Source of the DNA: Microtetraspora sp. NBRC 16547
GTDB taxonomy: Bacteria > Actinomycetota > Actinomycetes > Streptosporangiales > Streptosporangiaceae
Assembly: GCF_030268965.1 (NCBI RefSeq)
Contig: NZ_BSSE01000011.1
Location: 143,930 to 207,929 of the forward strand
Direction of reading: 5' to 3'
Length of the DNA stretch: 64,000 nt
Shown: in pieces, positions 1 to 8,413 of the stretch
How the letters are laid out: every line of letters starts with the position of its first letter
How positions within the stretch are numbered: the stretch's first letter is position 1
Translations under genes and position numbers: made by a program
The notes under the pieces: generated by a model
What the model saw: the letters and a program-made list of their open reading frames with translations, nothing else
What the model was told of the DNA's origin: nothing
Database searches by the model: none

Positions 1-2
1 CG

Positions 3-656
3 ACGGCGGACCGGCACAGGCAGCAGTCGATGATCTTGGTCCCGCGTGACACGCCTGGAGTGACGGTTAGGCGCGGCATGCACGTGTTCGGGTACGACGA
101 CCACGACCACGGTGGCCACGCAGAACTCGAGCTCAAGAATGTCTGCGTGCCCGCCGAGAACCTGATCGGCGGCGAGGGGGAGGGGTTCGCGATCGCGCAG
201 GCACGCCTCGGTCCGGGCCGGATCCATCACTGCATGCGGTCGATCGGTGTCGCGGAGCGGGCGATCGAGCTGATGTGCCGGCGCGCCTCGGAGCGGGTCG
301 CTTTCGGCAAGCCCCTCTCCGAGCAGGGAGTCATCCGCGACTGGATCGCCGAGTCTCGGGTTCGGGTCGAACAGCTGCGGCTCCTGGTGCTCAAGACCGC
401 CTGGTTGATGGACGTCGTCGGTACTAAGGGCGCCCACACTGAAATCCAGGCCATCAAAATTGCCACACCCAAGACCGTGGAATGGATCCTGGACAAGGCG
501 ATCCAGGTGCACGGGGCCGGTGGTCTCAGCCAGGACTTCCCCCTCGCTGCCGCATTCGCCGGGATCCGAACGCTCCGGTTCGCCGACGGCCCAGACGAGG
601 TGCACAAGAACTCACTGGCCCGCAACGAACTTAAGCGGCAGACAGTAACTAACTAA
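3..656 (+). CDS. acyl-CoA dehydrogenase, C-terminal part (5' end outside window)
   Basis: This is the C-terminal part of a flavin acyl-CoA dehydrogenase, which introduces an alpha,beta double bond into acyl-CoA thioesters. The reading frame is open to the window edge, and the residues ahead of the first ATG (position 30) read [14 protein letters not shown], a conserved internal stretch of the family, so the true start lies upstream. The second beta-domain and the C-terminal four-helix bundle are present, with [12 protein letters not shown] and [14 protein letters not shown] as recognisable bundle motifs and [15 protein letters not shown] near the end. The style resembles ACAD10/11-type enzymes. 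It ends with TAA and is followed by transposase debris on the opposite strand. Substrate is unknown; family assignment is firm. Confidence 0.9.
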   Translation, partial: TADRHRQQSMILVPRDTPGVTVRRGMHVFGYDDHDHGGHAELELKNVCVPAENLIGGEGEGFAIAQARLGPGRIHHCMRSIGVAERAIELMCRRASERVAFGKPLSEQGVIRDWIAESRVRVEQLRLLVLKTAWLMDVVGTKGAHTEIQAIKIATPKTVEWILDKAIQVHGAGGLSQDFPLAAAFAGIRTLRFADGPDEVHKNSLARNELKRQTVTN

Positions 657-675
657 GAGCGCCCGGCAATAGGGA

Positions 676-953
676 TCACTTCAGTCGCTTGGTCGTCGGG
701 CGAGTGTCCCAGCGGTAAAGCTTGCGGGCGCGTTGGATGAGTTGACGTACGGTGACGAGCGCGGCGGACAGGTACAGGTAGAAGTACATGATCTGGCCGT
801 CGCGGTCGGTGTAGCGGCGGCAGGGTCGCACCCATCCCTGAGACGACGCCTGATCGTCCGATCCGAGCAGGCTGCCGTCGCGATCCGTTCGTATCCCGAT
901 CCATGGACCAGAGCATCGATGACGTGCTCGAACACCACACGAGAAATCGTCAA
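676..953 (-). pseudogene. transposase remnant with internal deletion
   Basis: The N-terminal piece reads MTISRVVFEHVIDALVHGSG and continues to a TIRRRLRD segment typical of the DNA-binding start of an actinobacterial transposase. In another frame, at the 3' side, a C-terminal piece reads RQLIQRARKLYRWDTRPT and ends TKRLK-stop at 676-678. The catalytic middle is missing, so an internal deletion has removed most of the protein. The IS family is uncertain (IS5- or ISL3-like in style). It lies between the acyl-CoA dehydrogenase 3' end and an IS256-type remnant. Confidence 0.6.
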
Positions 954-976
954 GACCTGTGGATCAAAAGAGTTAG

Positions 977-1453
977 CTATCGGCGTTGCTCAGTCAGCCA
1001 GCGGTCGGCGGCCGTTCGAACGCGTCGTGTCCTTCCCTCGCTGGCGAGCAGGCGCAGTGCAGCCGGTGAAGTGAGGATCTGCACGGCTGTGCGCTGGAAC
1101 CAGTCGGAGGCAGCAAGAAGATCCTCCGGCCTCCAGGGGGCATTGACGGCGATCACCCTGAGCAGGGTCCATTCCTGCAGGCGGTGGACGAGGAACTCCT
1201 GCTCTCCGATCGCCATGGACATGGCGTGGAACCAGTCGGCGAACCCTGGGTCGTTGAGAAGTTGCGCCGCCCGCCGGTCCAGATGCCGGACCACCGCCGA
1301 CTGCGCCATCACGGTATCCGGATCGCGCAGGACCGACCGCACCAGCTCGGCTTCCTCCTTCTGGCGGACATCCGCCAGCTCCTGCAGGTAACGGGCAAAC
1401 CGTTGATGTTCGTCGTCGGCCGGCAACTGCGCGGTATCGCTCCAGCCGCTCAC
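977..1453 (-). CDS. hypothetical protein coupled to an IS256-type transposase remnant
   Basis: This predicted protein of 158 residues has no recognised domain. It is helical and charged (YLQELADVRQKEEAELVRS) with tryptophans around WFHAMSMAIGEQEF and WTLLRVIAVNAPWRPEDL. Its start codon overlaps the stop of the upstream IS256-type transposase fragment (1450-1707, same strand) by 4 bp, so it was probably translated by coupling and travelled as a passenger of that insertion sequence. With the transposase truncated, continued expression is doubtful. No function can be assigned. Confidence 0.5.
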   Translation of the reverse strand: MSGWSDTAQLPADDEHQRFARYLQELADVRQKEEAELVRSVLRDPDTVMAQSAVVRHLDRRAAQLLNDPGFADWFHAMSMAIGEQEFLVHRLQEWTLLRVIAVNAPWRPEDLLAASDWFQRTAVQILTSPAALRLLASEGRTRRVRTAADRWLTEQRR

Positions 1454-1707
1454 GCCGCCACCCCTTCGGGGCGTTCGACGAGCTTGCCGTCAATGAAGGT
1501 CGCCCCGGCGCGGACCAGGGCGACGAGATGGGGTGCGTTGACAGCGCGCCAGCGGGCCTGGGCTGACTCGATCAGCTTGAACGCCATGGCCAGTCCGGCC
1601 GCCCGGGATCCGGGACCCTTGGTCACCTTCGTGCGGTGCCTGACCGTGGCAAACGTCGACTCGAGCATCGGGTGTGCCTTCCCAGCCGACGTTGACGCGT
1701 CGGCCAT
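1450..1707 (-). pseudogene. IS256-family transposase, C-terminal remnant
   Basis: About 85 residues correspond to the extreme C-terminus of an IS256/mutator-type transposase: STFATVRHRTKVTKGPGS followed by AGLAMAFKLIESAQARWR and NAPHLVALVRAGATF. The catalytic DDE core (normally about 300 residues upstream) is absent. The sequence beyond 1707 does not continue the gene but holds a short inverted repeat (GGGAAGGTACACCCCTTCCC near 1730-1753). A different, longer IS256-type copy lies at 24919. Confidence 0.75.
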
Positions 1708-1800
1708 GCGTGTGAGACCTCAAACGATCACCGGGAAGGTACACCCCTTCCCGGCCGATCCACAGATCTCAAGCATTGCTCGCCGGCGCGTCCGGGGGAC

Positions 1801-2502
1801 TCAGTGCTTGAAGGCGCCGCCATCGACGACGAGGGTCTGCCCGGTGAGGAACCCGGCCCCCGGCGAGAGAAGGAACCTAACCGGCTCGACGAAGTCGTCG
1901 GGAGTCGACTCGCGCTTGATGACGCGGGTCAGGACCGTGGCCGGTTCGGTGTGGCTGATGGACTCCGTCATGGGGGTGCGCACGAGGCCCGGGGCGATCG
2001 TGTTGACCGTGATCCGGCGCGGGCCGAGCTCCTCGGCGATGCTGCGGGCGAAGCCGATGACGCCGGCCTTGGAGGCGACGTAGGCCGCGGCATTCGCCGG
2101 GCCCTTGAACGCGGTGGCCGAGGCGAACAGCACGATTCGGCCGCCGTCGGCGACGAGCGGGGCGAGCGTCTGGGTCATCGCGAGGGTGCCGTGGAGGTTG
2201 ACCGTGAGGATGCGCTCCCACTCCGGGCGCGGCATGGTGAAGAACTCGGCGAAGGTCGCGACCGCTGCGCAGTGGACGAAACCGTCGATGCTCCCGTGCT
2301 GCTCGCGGATCGTGCTGGCGACGCGCTCCGCGTCGCCAGCATCCGTGATGTCCGCCTCGATGTATGCGACCCCGGCCAAGGGGGCGGCGGGCCGCTCCCG
2401 GTCGATGACGACGAGGGGCCACTCGTCACCGAGGGCCGCCACCAGGGCTGCCCCGATGCCCGAGCATCCGCCGGTGATGACGAGGGGCGCCTGCGGGCTC
2501 AC
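1801..2502 (-). CDS. SDR family NAD(P)-dependent oxidoreductase
   Basis: A classical short-chain dehydrogenase of 233 residues. The cofactor loop is GGCSGIG (residues 11-17), the catalytic YVASK tyrosine and lysine are Tyr141 and Lys145, and NTIAPGLVRT and the C-terminal GQTLVVDGGAF are standard motifs. The usual NAG signature after beta-4 reads CAA (78-80). The start is GTG, 7 bp after the stop of the ABC permease gene, so the two form an operon on the minus strand. It probably interconverts an alcohol and a ketone for the Baeyer-Villiger locus encoded divergently. The specific substrate is unknown. Confidence 0.88.
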   Translation of the reverse strand: MSPQAPLVITGGCSGIGAALVAALGDEWPLVVIDRERPAAPLAGVAYIEADITDAGDAERVASTIREQHGSIDGFVHCAAVATFAEFFTMPRPEWERILTVNLHGTLAMTQTLAPLVADGGRIVLFASATAFKGPANAAAYVASKAGVIGFARSIAEELGPRRITVNTIAPGLVRTPMTESISHTEPATVLTRVIKRESTPDDFVEPVRFLLSPGAGFLTGQTLVVDGGAFKH

Positions 2503-2509
2503 CGGCCGC

Positions 2510-3367
2510 TCACCTGGCCCGCTTGCGGACCAGGCGCTCGAGGGCCGAGATCGTGTAGTCGAGGGCGGTGGACATCAGGCCCATCGCGAGCAGGACGGCG
2601 AAGGACTCCGCGACCTGGAAGTTGTTGGTCATGACGACGAGTCGCTGGCCGAGACCGGTGTAGGCGCCGACCATCTCGGAGACGACCGCGCCGAGGACGG
2701 AGTAGACGGCGCCGAGGCGCAGTCCGCCCGTGATGGTGGGCAGTGCACTCGGGAACTCGACCTTGACGAAGCGCTGCACCGGGGACATCGACAGGGACTT
2801 GGCGAGGGTGTCGATGTCGTGGTCGATGCCGCGCAGCGCGCTCGCGGTGTTGGTGAGCAGGACGAAGTAGACGACGCTGGCCGCGACGAGTGCCTTGGGG
2901 GCGACGCCGAGCCCGAACCACAGGATGAAGATCGGGGCGAGGGCGGGTCGGGGAAGGCTGTTGGCCAGCGTAAGGAACGGCCCTGCGGCGCGATCCAGGA
3001 CGGGCCACCGGGCGAGGGCGACACCGCTGAGGATGCCGAGCGCGGCACCGCTCACCAGCCCAGCCATCGCTCCGCCGAACGTGCTGGCCACGTCGGTCCA
3101 GAACCGCGGTTCGGTCAGCTGGGTCACGAACGCGCTGATGACCTCGTCGGGCGACGAGACGAGCAGCGGGTCGATGAACTTGCGGCTGCTGGCCACATAC
3201 CACACGCTGACGAAGATGGCCGCGACCCCGATGCGGATCGCCCACGTGAGGATCGTTTCCTTGCGCCGGGCAGCGCGGCGCTCGGCGAAGATGACACGTT
3301 CCATTGCCTCCGCGGACGTGCTGGTCGCCGTCGGGGGACTGGTCTGGGTCTGGACGGGAGTGGTCAT
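2510..3367 (-). CDS. ABC transporter permease, SsuC/TauC/NitT type
   Basis: An integral membrane permease of the nitrate/sulfonate/taurine (BPD_transp_1) family with about six hydrophobic segments; the EAA-type loop is around LAKSLSMSPVQRFVKVEFP. The ORF extends upstream to 3496, but I prefer the ATG at 3367, preceded by AGAAAG at a 5-nt spacing, giving about 285 residues, normal for the family; an ATG at 3385 is the other option. Its partner ATPase is encoded divergently at 3911. No periplasmic or lipoprotein binding protein is visible nearby, so the importer is incomplete in this window. Confidence 0.85.
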   Translation of the reverse strand: MTTPVQTQTSPPTATSTSAEAMERVIFAERRAARRKETILTWAIRIGVAAIFVSVWYVASSRKFIDPLLVSSPDEVISAFVTQLTEPRFWTDVASTFGGAMAGLVSGAALGILSGVALARWPVLDRAAGPFLTLANSLPRPALAPIFILWFGLGVAPKALVAASVVYFVLLTNTASALRGIDHDIDTLAKSLSMSPVQRFVKVEFPSALPTITGGLRLGAVYSVLGAVVSEMVGAYTGLGQRLVVMTNNFQVAESFAVLLAMGLMSTALDYTISALERLVRKRAR

Positions 3368-3910
3368 CGCGTTCTTTCTGGTCATGGCTCGCGCTCGGTG
3401 CCGGCCGCTGCTGCGGTCACAGGGGCTGTCGGATGAGGTCGACGTCCGCAGGCGTGGAGGTGTGGGGGCCGCCGGCTGCGACGATGGTGCCGCCACCCTG
3501 CGCGCGGAAGGTCGGCAGGCATGCAGCGCGGACTGTCGGGGTGGGAAGGGGAGCCATCCGATCCTCCCGTAGGCGTCGGTGTCCGGCTTGGATACGCCAG
3601 GTGAACAGGTCCAGAGTCGGGCCGGCCGGGCGGTGAGGCAATCGGTCTGGCCCTATCGGTGCGATAGTCGCTGCCCGGGCCGACTTTCCTTGACAGTCTT
3701 TCCGCTCGTCAATGACCATCACTGGACCGGTCGGATCGGGCCGGCTCGGCGTCACCGATTCAGCTCTGCGCCTCCGAGTGTGCTGCACCTCCGAGTGTGC
3801 TGCGCCTCCGAGTGTGCTGCGCCTCCGAGTGTGCTGCGTCCGCGAGGGTGGCGACGTCATCGACGAGTCCCGGGTTGTCCGGGTGAGAAGAACGGTGAGA
3901 AGGGACGACC
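3368..3910. promoter_or_regulatory. divergent intergenic region between ABC permease and ATPase genes
   Basis: This stretch of about 540 bases contains no convincing gene. It separates the minus-strand permease/SDR pair from the plus-strand ATPase operon and should hold both promoters. A tandem array of four 17-bp repeats lies at 3768-3835, and the ATPase ribosome-binding site (GAGAAGGGACGACC) sits at the right edge. Confidence 0.45.
3768..3835. repeat. four tandem copies of a 17-bp repeat upstream of the ABC ATPase gene
   Basis: The unit GCGCCTCCGAGTGTGCT occurs four times head to tail at 3768, 3785, 3802 and 3819. Copy 2 differs by one base (GCACCT...); the other three are identical. The array ends 75 bp before the ATPase start codon. 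Spacers are absent, so it is not CRISPR. Candidate roles are an array of operator sites or polymerase slippage; the sequence does not decide between them. Confidence 0.85.
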
Positions 3911-4756
3911 ATGACGGCTACCCCGCTGCTCAATGCACCCGGTGAGGCACGAGGTCTCGCCATCGACTTCGAACACGTGAACCACAGCTTCATCCACGGT
4001 GATCGGGCCGTGCGGGTACTCGACGACTTCAACCTCAACATAGAGCCGTCGCAGTTCGTCAGCATCGTCGGCCCTTCCGGGTGCGGCAAGACGACGGCGT
4101 TGTCGATGACCGGCGGCCTGCTGCGGGCCCGCGAAGGCTCGGTGCGCCTCGACGGCCGAGAGGTGACGTCCACGTCGGCGGACGTGGCGTTCCTCTTCGC
4201 ACGCGACGCTCTGATGCCGTGGCGCCGGGTGCGCAGCAACGTCGAGTTGGGTCTGGAGGTACGCGGCGTGCCCAAGGCCGAACGGCGCGAGCGTGCCACG
4301 GCCTGGCTGCGCCGGGTGCGGTTGCACGAGTTCGCGGAGTCGGACGTGCTGCACCTGTCGCAGGGCATGCGGCAGCGGGTTGCGATCGCTCGCACGCTCG
4401 CACAGAGCCCGCGGGTGGTCCTCATGGACGAGCCGTTCGCTGCGCTCGACGCGCAGACCCGGGCCCTGCAGCAGGAGGAGTTCATCCGGCTCTGGGAAGC
4501 CGAGCGGCCGACCGTGATCTTCGTGACCCACGACCTCGAGGAGGCGATCCTGCTCAGCGACCGTGTCATCCTCATGGCGAGCCGGCCCGGGCGCATCGTC
4601 GCCGACATGACGATCGACCTCGAGCGCCCACGCACCCAGGAGATGCGCAGCTCGGAGCGCTTCCGCGAGCTCGTGGTGAGCCTGTACGACCAGTTACGCC
4701 ACGAGGTGGACGTGGCCGAGGCGCGTCGGCAGGAGTCCGGCGGCGATGACGACTGA
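3911..4756 (+). CDS. ABC transporter ATP-binding protein, SsuB/TauB/NitT type
   Basis: Cytoplasmic nucleotide-binding subunit of 281 residues. Walker A is GPSGCGKT (54-61), signature LSQGM (150-154), Walker B VVLMDEP (170-176) and the switch histidine is in VTHDL (His208). The Q-loop normally reads FQxDxLLPW; here it reads FARDALMPW, so the conserved glutamine is alanine (residue 98). The gene has a good ribosome-binding site and overlaps the next gene by 11 bp. It probably pairs with the divergently encoded permease at 2510-3367 to import a small organic substrate. Confidence 0.9.
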   Translation: MTATPLLNAPGEARGLAIDFEHVNHSFIHGDRAVRVLDDFNLNIEPSQFVSIVGPSGCGKTTALSMTGGLLRAREGSVRLDGREVTSTSADVAFLFARDALMPWRRVRSNVELGLEVRGVPKAERRERATAWLRRVRLHEFAESDVLHLSQGMRQRVAIARTLAQSPRVVLMDEPFAALDAQTRALQQEEFIRLWEAERPTVIFVTHDLEEAILLSDRVILMASRPGRIVADMTIDLERPRTQEMRSSERFRELVVSLYDQLRHEVDVAEARRQESGGDDD

Positions 4757-5633
4757 CCCGTCGGGCAGCCTTCGTGCCAGCGACGGCACCACGCTGACCT
4801 ACCGGGTCGTGGGCAGCGGCCCCGTCACGGTCACGGCCCTACACTCGTTGGCCCTCGACGGCACCTGGTTCGAGCCCCTGGCGCACGCGCTGGGAGCCGA
4901 CTATCGCCTGGTGCTGCCCGACCTGCGCGGGCACGGCGGCAGTGGCAGCGGCCCGATGCCGATGAGCTTGGCGACCATGGCGGACGACGTCGTGGCGCTG
5001 TGGGACCACCTCGGCATCGAGTCGAGCGCGGTCATCGGCCTGTCGATGGGTGGCATGGTCGCCCAAGCGCTGGCTTCCGCCGCTCCGGACCGGGTCGACG
5101 CCCTCGTGCTGATCGCGACGGGTGGCTCCTTCACCGAGTCCGCGCGTGAGGGCACCCGGGCTCGGATCGCCGCGGTCCGTGCGCCCGGCGGGCTCGCCGC
5201 CATGGCCGACGACCTCATGGTCCGCTGGTTTGGGGACGGCCCCGACGTGCAGCGGTCCCTCGTGGACCGGGCCCGGGCGCAGTTCGTGGCGACCGACCCG
5301 CACGTGCATGCCGCGGTCCTCGAGGCGATGACCGACGTCGGCCTGTTCACGATGGACGGACTGACGGCCCCGGCCCTCGTGATCGCGAGCCGCGACGATG
5401 CCAGCAGCCCGTTGCCGGTGTCGCAGGAGCTCGCCTCCGGACTCCACCACTCCCGCCTCCAGGTCCTCCCTGGGACCCACCTGGCCGCTTTGACCGAGCC
5501 GGGCACCTACGCGGAGGCGATAGCGGCCTTCCTCGACGAGAACCGACGCTGTATGTCGTCCGCCGCGTCCCGAGGTGCCGCCGCGACGTCTGCCCGTGAG
5601 GCCGCAACGACCCAACCAACGGAGAAGCGATGA
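4746..5633 (+). CDS. alpha/beta hydrolase (3-oxoadipate enol-lactonase-like fold)
   Basis: An alpha/beta hydrolase of 295 residues: oxyanion region HSLALDGTWF (33-42), nucleophile elbow GLSMG with Ser100, candidate acid Asp217 or Asp218, and catalytic His245 in GTHLAA. The cap region is short, as in PcaD-type lactonases and esterases. It overlaps the ATPase gene upstream and shares an ATGA overlap with the monooxygenase gene downstream. A hydrolase translationally coupled to a Baeyer-Villiger monooxygenase is expected to hydrolyse the ester or lactone product. The last ~30 residues are Ala/Thr-rich and look dispensable. Confidence 0.87.
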   Translation: MTTDPSGSLRASDGTTLTYRVVGSGPVTVTALHSLALDGTWFEPLAHALGADYRLVLPDLRGHGGSGSGPMPMSLATMADDVVALWDHLGIESSAVIGLSMGGMVAQALASAAPDRVDALVLIATGGSFTESAREGTRARIAAVRAPGGLAAMADDLMVRWFGDGPDVQRSLVDRARAQFVATDPHVHAAVLEAMTDVGLFTMDGLTAPALVIASRDDASSPLPVSQELASGLHHSRLQVLPGTHLAALTEPGTYAEAIAAFLDENRRCMSSAASRGAAATSAREAATTQPTEKR

Positions 5634-7540
5634 CTACTGAACCGCGTCTGTTGCCCACGGCCGGCGAAGTCCGCGCCCGTCTCGGGTCGGCGGAAACGCC
5701 TGCGCTGCTGATGCTCGTCGCGCACGTCACCGGCGACACGGAGGTCCTGCGGCCGGAGTGGCGCCCGCAGCCGGAGGCGCTCCCGCTGAGCGGGCTGGGC
5801 GAGACCCTCGACGCCGAGATCCGGGACTACTGCCTGTCCCGGCTTGAGTCCTACCTCGACTCCGGCGAGGCGTGGACGTCGCTGCCCCCTGCCGGTGTCC
5901 TCGAGAAGATCGGGAAGTGGAGTCTCGGCTCGGGGGTCGAGACCCCGGTCGCCCTGCTCGAGGCCGCCTTCGTCGCCGACGGGACCGACCCGCGCCGCCC
6001 CGACTGGTCCGTCGAGGAGCTGTCGCCGGGGCATCAGGTGCGCGCCGTCGTCGTCGGGGCCGGCATCTCCGGACTGCTGGTCGGGCTGCGGCTGAAGCAG
6101 GCTGGCGTTGACTTCACCATCGTGGAGAAGAGCGGCGAGGTAGGGGGCACGTGGTGGGAAAACACATACCCGGACTGCCGCACCGACGTGCACAGCCACA
6201 TCTACACGTACTCCTTCTTCCCCGAGGACTGGCCGAGCTACTTTGGTCGCCAGCATGTCATTCACGGCTACCTGCGCCGCTTCGCTGAGGAGAACGGCCT
6301 GCTCGAGCACATCGAGTTCGACACCGAGGTCACCGACATGACGTGGGACGAGGACCTCCAGGTGTGGCGCGTTTCGACGCGGCGGACCGGGGCGTCCGAG
6401 ACCTCCGTCCGGGAGACGAACGTCGTCGTCAGCGCGGTGGGCCAGCTCAACCGGCCGATGGTGCCGGAGATCGAGGGCATGTCCGGCTTCGACGGGCCGG
6501 TGTTCCACTCGGCGGAGTGGGACCACACGGTGGACTTCGCCGGCAAGCGGGTCGCCGTCATCGGAACCGGCGCCAGCGTGTTACAGATCGGTCCGGCCCT
6601 TGCGAAGACCGCGGAGCACGTCACGATTTTCCAGCGCAGCGCCCCATGGCTCATGCCGACCCCGGAGCTGCGCCAGGACATCGGTGAGGACGAGCGGTGG
6701 CTGCTGCGGTCGCTGCCGCTCTACCGCGCTTACTACCGCCTCTCCCTGTTCCTGCCCCGGGCTATCGGCCAACTCGACGCCGCGACCGTCGACCCGGACT
6801 ACCCGCCGACGGAGCACGCGGTGTCCGCCGCCAACGAGGCGCTGCGCGTGCAACTCACCGCGTACCTCACGGACCAGGCCGGTGGCGACGAGGAGTTGTT
6901 CGCCAAGATCCTGCCCGACTACCCACCCGGCGCCAAGCGCATCATCCGCGACGACGGGACGTGGGTCGCCACCCTTAGGCGCGACAACGTCGACCTCATC
7001 ACCGACCGGGTCGCGCGCTTCGACGCCAAGGGAGTCTGGACCGCGCCGGGAGACTACCACCCGGTCGACGCTGTCGTGTTCGGCACTGGCTTCAGGGCCT
7101 CCGACTTCCTGACCCCCATGACTGTGACAGGACGCGGAGGCAAGGACCTGCACACCGAGTGGGGTATCGACGCCTGTGCCTACATGGGCCTGACGATCCC
7201 CGACTTCCCCAACTTGTTCTGCCTCTACGGCCCGAACACCAACCTCGTGCTCCACGGCAATCTCGTGTTCTTCCTCGAGTGCCAAGCCGCCTACGTGGCC
7301 GACTCGGTGCGGCTGCTGCTCGAGACGGGTAGGTCGGCGATGTCCCTGCGCCGTGACGTCTTCGACGACTACTGCGCGGAGGTGACCAAGGCCAGTGCGC
7401 TGCGCGTCTGGGGCTGGTCCAAGACCCACAGCTGGTACCAGAACGCCGAGGGTCGGTCGACGATCATGTGGCCGCTGCCCGCTCAGCGGTATCTCGAGGG
7501 CACCGCGGCCGTGGACGCCGCTCACTACGAACTCACCTGA
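5630..7540 (+). CDS. Baeyer-Villiger monooxygenase with N-terminal extension (HAPMO-like)
   Basis: A flavoprotein monooxygenase of 636 residues that inserts oxygen next to a ketone carbonyl, using NADPH and O2. The FAD-binding Rossmann motif is GAGISG (143-148), the type I BVMO fingerprint FxGxxxHxxxW(P/D) is FDGPVFHSAEWD (287-298), and the NADPH-binding motif is GTGASV (312-317). About 135 residues precede the first Rossmann fold; this length and extension match 4-hydroxyacetophenone monooxygenase-type BVMOs rather than the shorter cyclohexanone type. The start overlaps the hydrolase stop. Class is certain; the ketone is not. Confidence 0.93.
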   Translation: MTTEPRLLPTAGEVRARLGSAETPALLMLVAHVTGDTEVLRPEWRPQPEALPLSGLGETLDAEIRDYCLSRLESYLDSGEAWTSLPPAGVLEKIGKWSLGSGVETPVALLEAAFVADGTDPRRPDWSVEELSPGHQVRAVVVGAGISGLLVGLRLKQAGVDFTIVEKSGEVGGTWWENTYPDCRTDVHSHIYTYSFFPEDWPSYFGRQHVIHGYLRRFAEENGLLEHIEFDTEVTDMTWDEDLQVWRVSTRRTGASETSVRETNVVVSAVGQLNRPMVPEIEGMSGFDGPVFHSAEWDHTVDFAGKRVAVIGTGASVLQIGPALAKTAEHVTIFQRSAPWLMPTPELRQDIGEDERWLLRSLPLYRAYYRLSLFLPRAIGQLDAATVDPDYPPTEHAVSAANEALRVQLTAYLTDQAGGDEELFAKILPDYPPGAKRIIRDDGTWVATLRRDNVDLITDRVARFDAKGVWTAPGDYHPVDAVVFGTGFRASDFLTPMTVTGRGGKDLHTEWGIDACAYMGLTIPDFPNLFCLYGPNTNLVLHGNLVFFLECQAAYVADSVRLLLETGRSAMSLRRDVFDDYCAEVTKASALRVWGWSKTHSWYQNAEGRSTIMWPLPAQRYLEGTAAVDAAHYELT

Positions 7541-7582
7541 GCGCACCCGCCCCCACCTGACCGGATCTGCAAGGAGAAATGC

Positions 7583-8413
7583 GTGATCGACGAGACCACT
7601 ACCACCGTCAACGACTTGGAGACCCGTTACCTGAGCGGCGGGACAGGGCCGACGGTCGTCTTCCTCCATGACGGCGCCTGGGGTGCCAGCGCAGACGTGA
7701 CGTGGGGGGAGGTGGCGGCCCTCGCGGTGAGGAACTACTCTGTCGTGGCCCCCGACCTGCTCGGCTTCGGCGGCAGCGCGAAGTCGGTGCGCCTCGACCA
7801 AGCGCCGTTCGGCTTCCGCCTGCGTCATGTGTTCGCGCTTCTCGACCAGCTCGGGGTCACCGCGCCTGTCCACCTCGTCGGGAACTCCTTCGGTGGTTCG
7901 CTTGCGCTGCGCGCGCTGACGGACCCGAGCGTGCGCCCGCGGATCGCCTCGGTCACGACGATCAGCGGGACCGGTGGCCCGTGGCGTGCCGCGGCCAGCG
8001 CGCAGCTCGGCCCGTTCGACGGCACCGACGCCGACATGGCGCGCATCGTCCACCTTCTCTGTGGCGACTACGACGGTGCCGAGGCCCAGGTGAGCGGACG
8101 GATGAAGTGGGCCCGTATGCCGGGTCACTACGCGGCTACGATGGCGATCCACCAAGCCGTGCCCGAGCCGCTCCGGCTCGCTCGGCCCGCCGACCCGTAC
8201 CCCCAGTCGCTGACCGGTGCGACCACGCCGGTGCTGCTCTTCGAGTGCCTCGACGACGTCCTCGTCGAGGTGGGGTGGACCAAGCACGTCGTCGAGGTGC
8301 TGCCGCAGGCCAAGGTCGTCAAGGTGAACCGGCTTCACGCTCCCAACATCACGCACCCCGAGCAGACCTGGGCGCTGATCTCCGCGTTTCTCGAGGAGGT
8401 CGCGCGTGGCTGA
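7583..8413 (+). CDS. alpha/beta hydrolase
   Basis: A second alpha/beta hydrolase in the operon, 276 residues, GTG start with a strong AAGGAG site about 8 bp upstream. FLHDGAWGASADVTW forms the oxyanion region, GNSFGG (100-105) carries the nucleophile Ser102, and the C-terminal LHAPNITHP provides the candidate histidine. Its style recalls meta-cleavage-product hydrolases and small esterases. It overlaps the next gene by 8 bp. With the hydrolase at 4746 it gives two candidate enzymes for hydrolysing BVMO products. Confidence 0.85.
   Translation: MIDETTTTVNDLETRYLSGGTGPTVVFLHDGAWGASADVTWGEVAALAVRNYSVVAPDLLGFGGSAKSVRLDQAPFGFRLRHVFALLDQLGVTAPVHLVGNSFGGSLALRALTDPSVRPRIASVTTISGTGGPWRAAASAQLGPFDGTDADMARIVHLLCGDYDGAEAQVSGRMKWARMPGHYAATMAIHQAVPEPLRLARPADPYPQSLTGATTPVLLFECLDDVLVEVGWTKHVVEVLPQAKVVKVNRLHAPNITHPEQTWALISAFLEEVARG

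Noticed and set aside
3768..3835. Possible CRISPR array
   Set aside because: The repeats are contiguous 17-mers without spacers and no cas gene is present.
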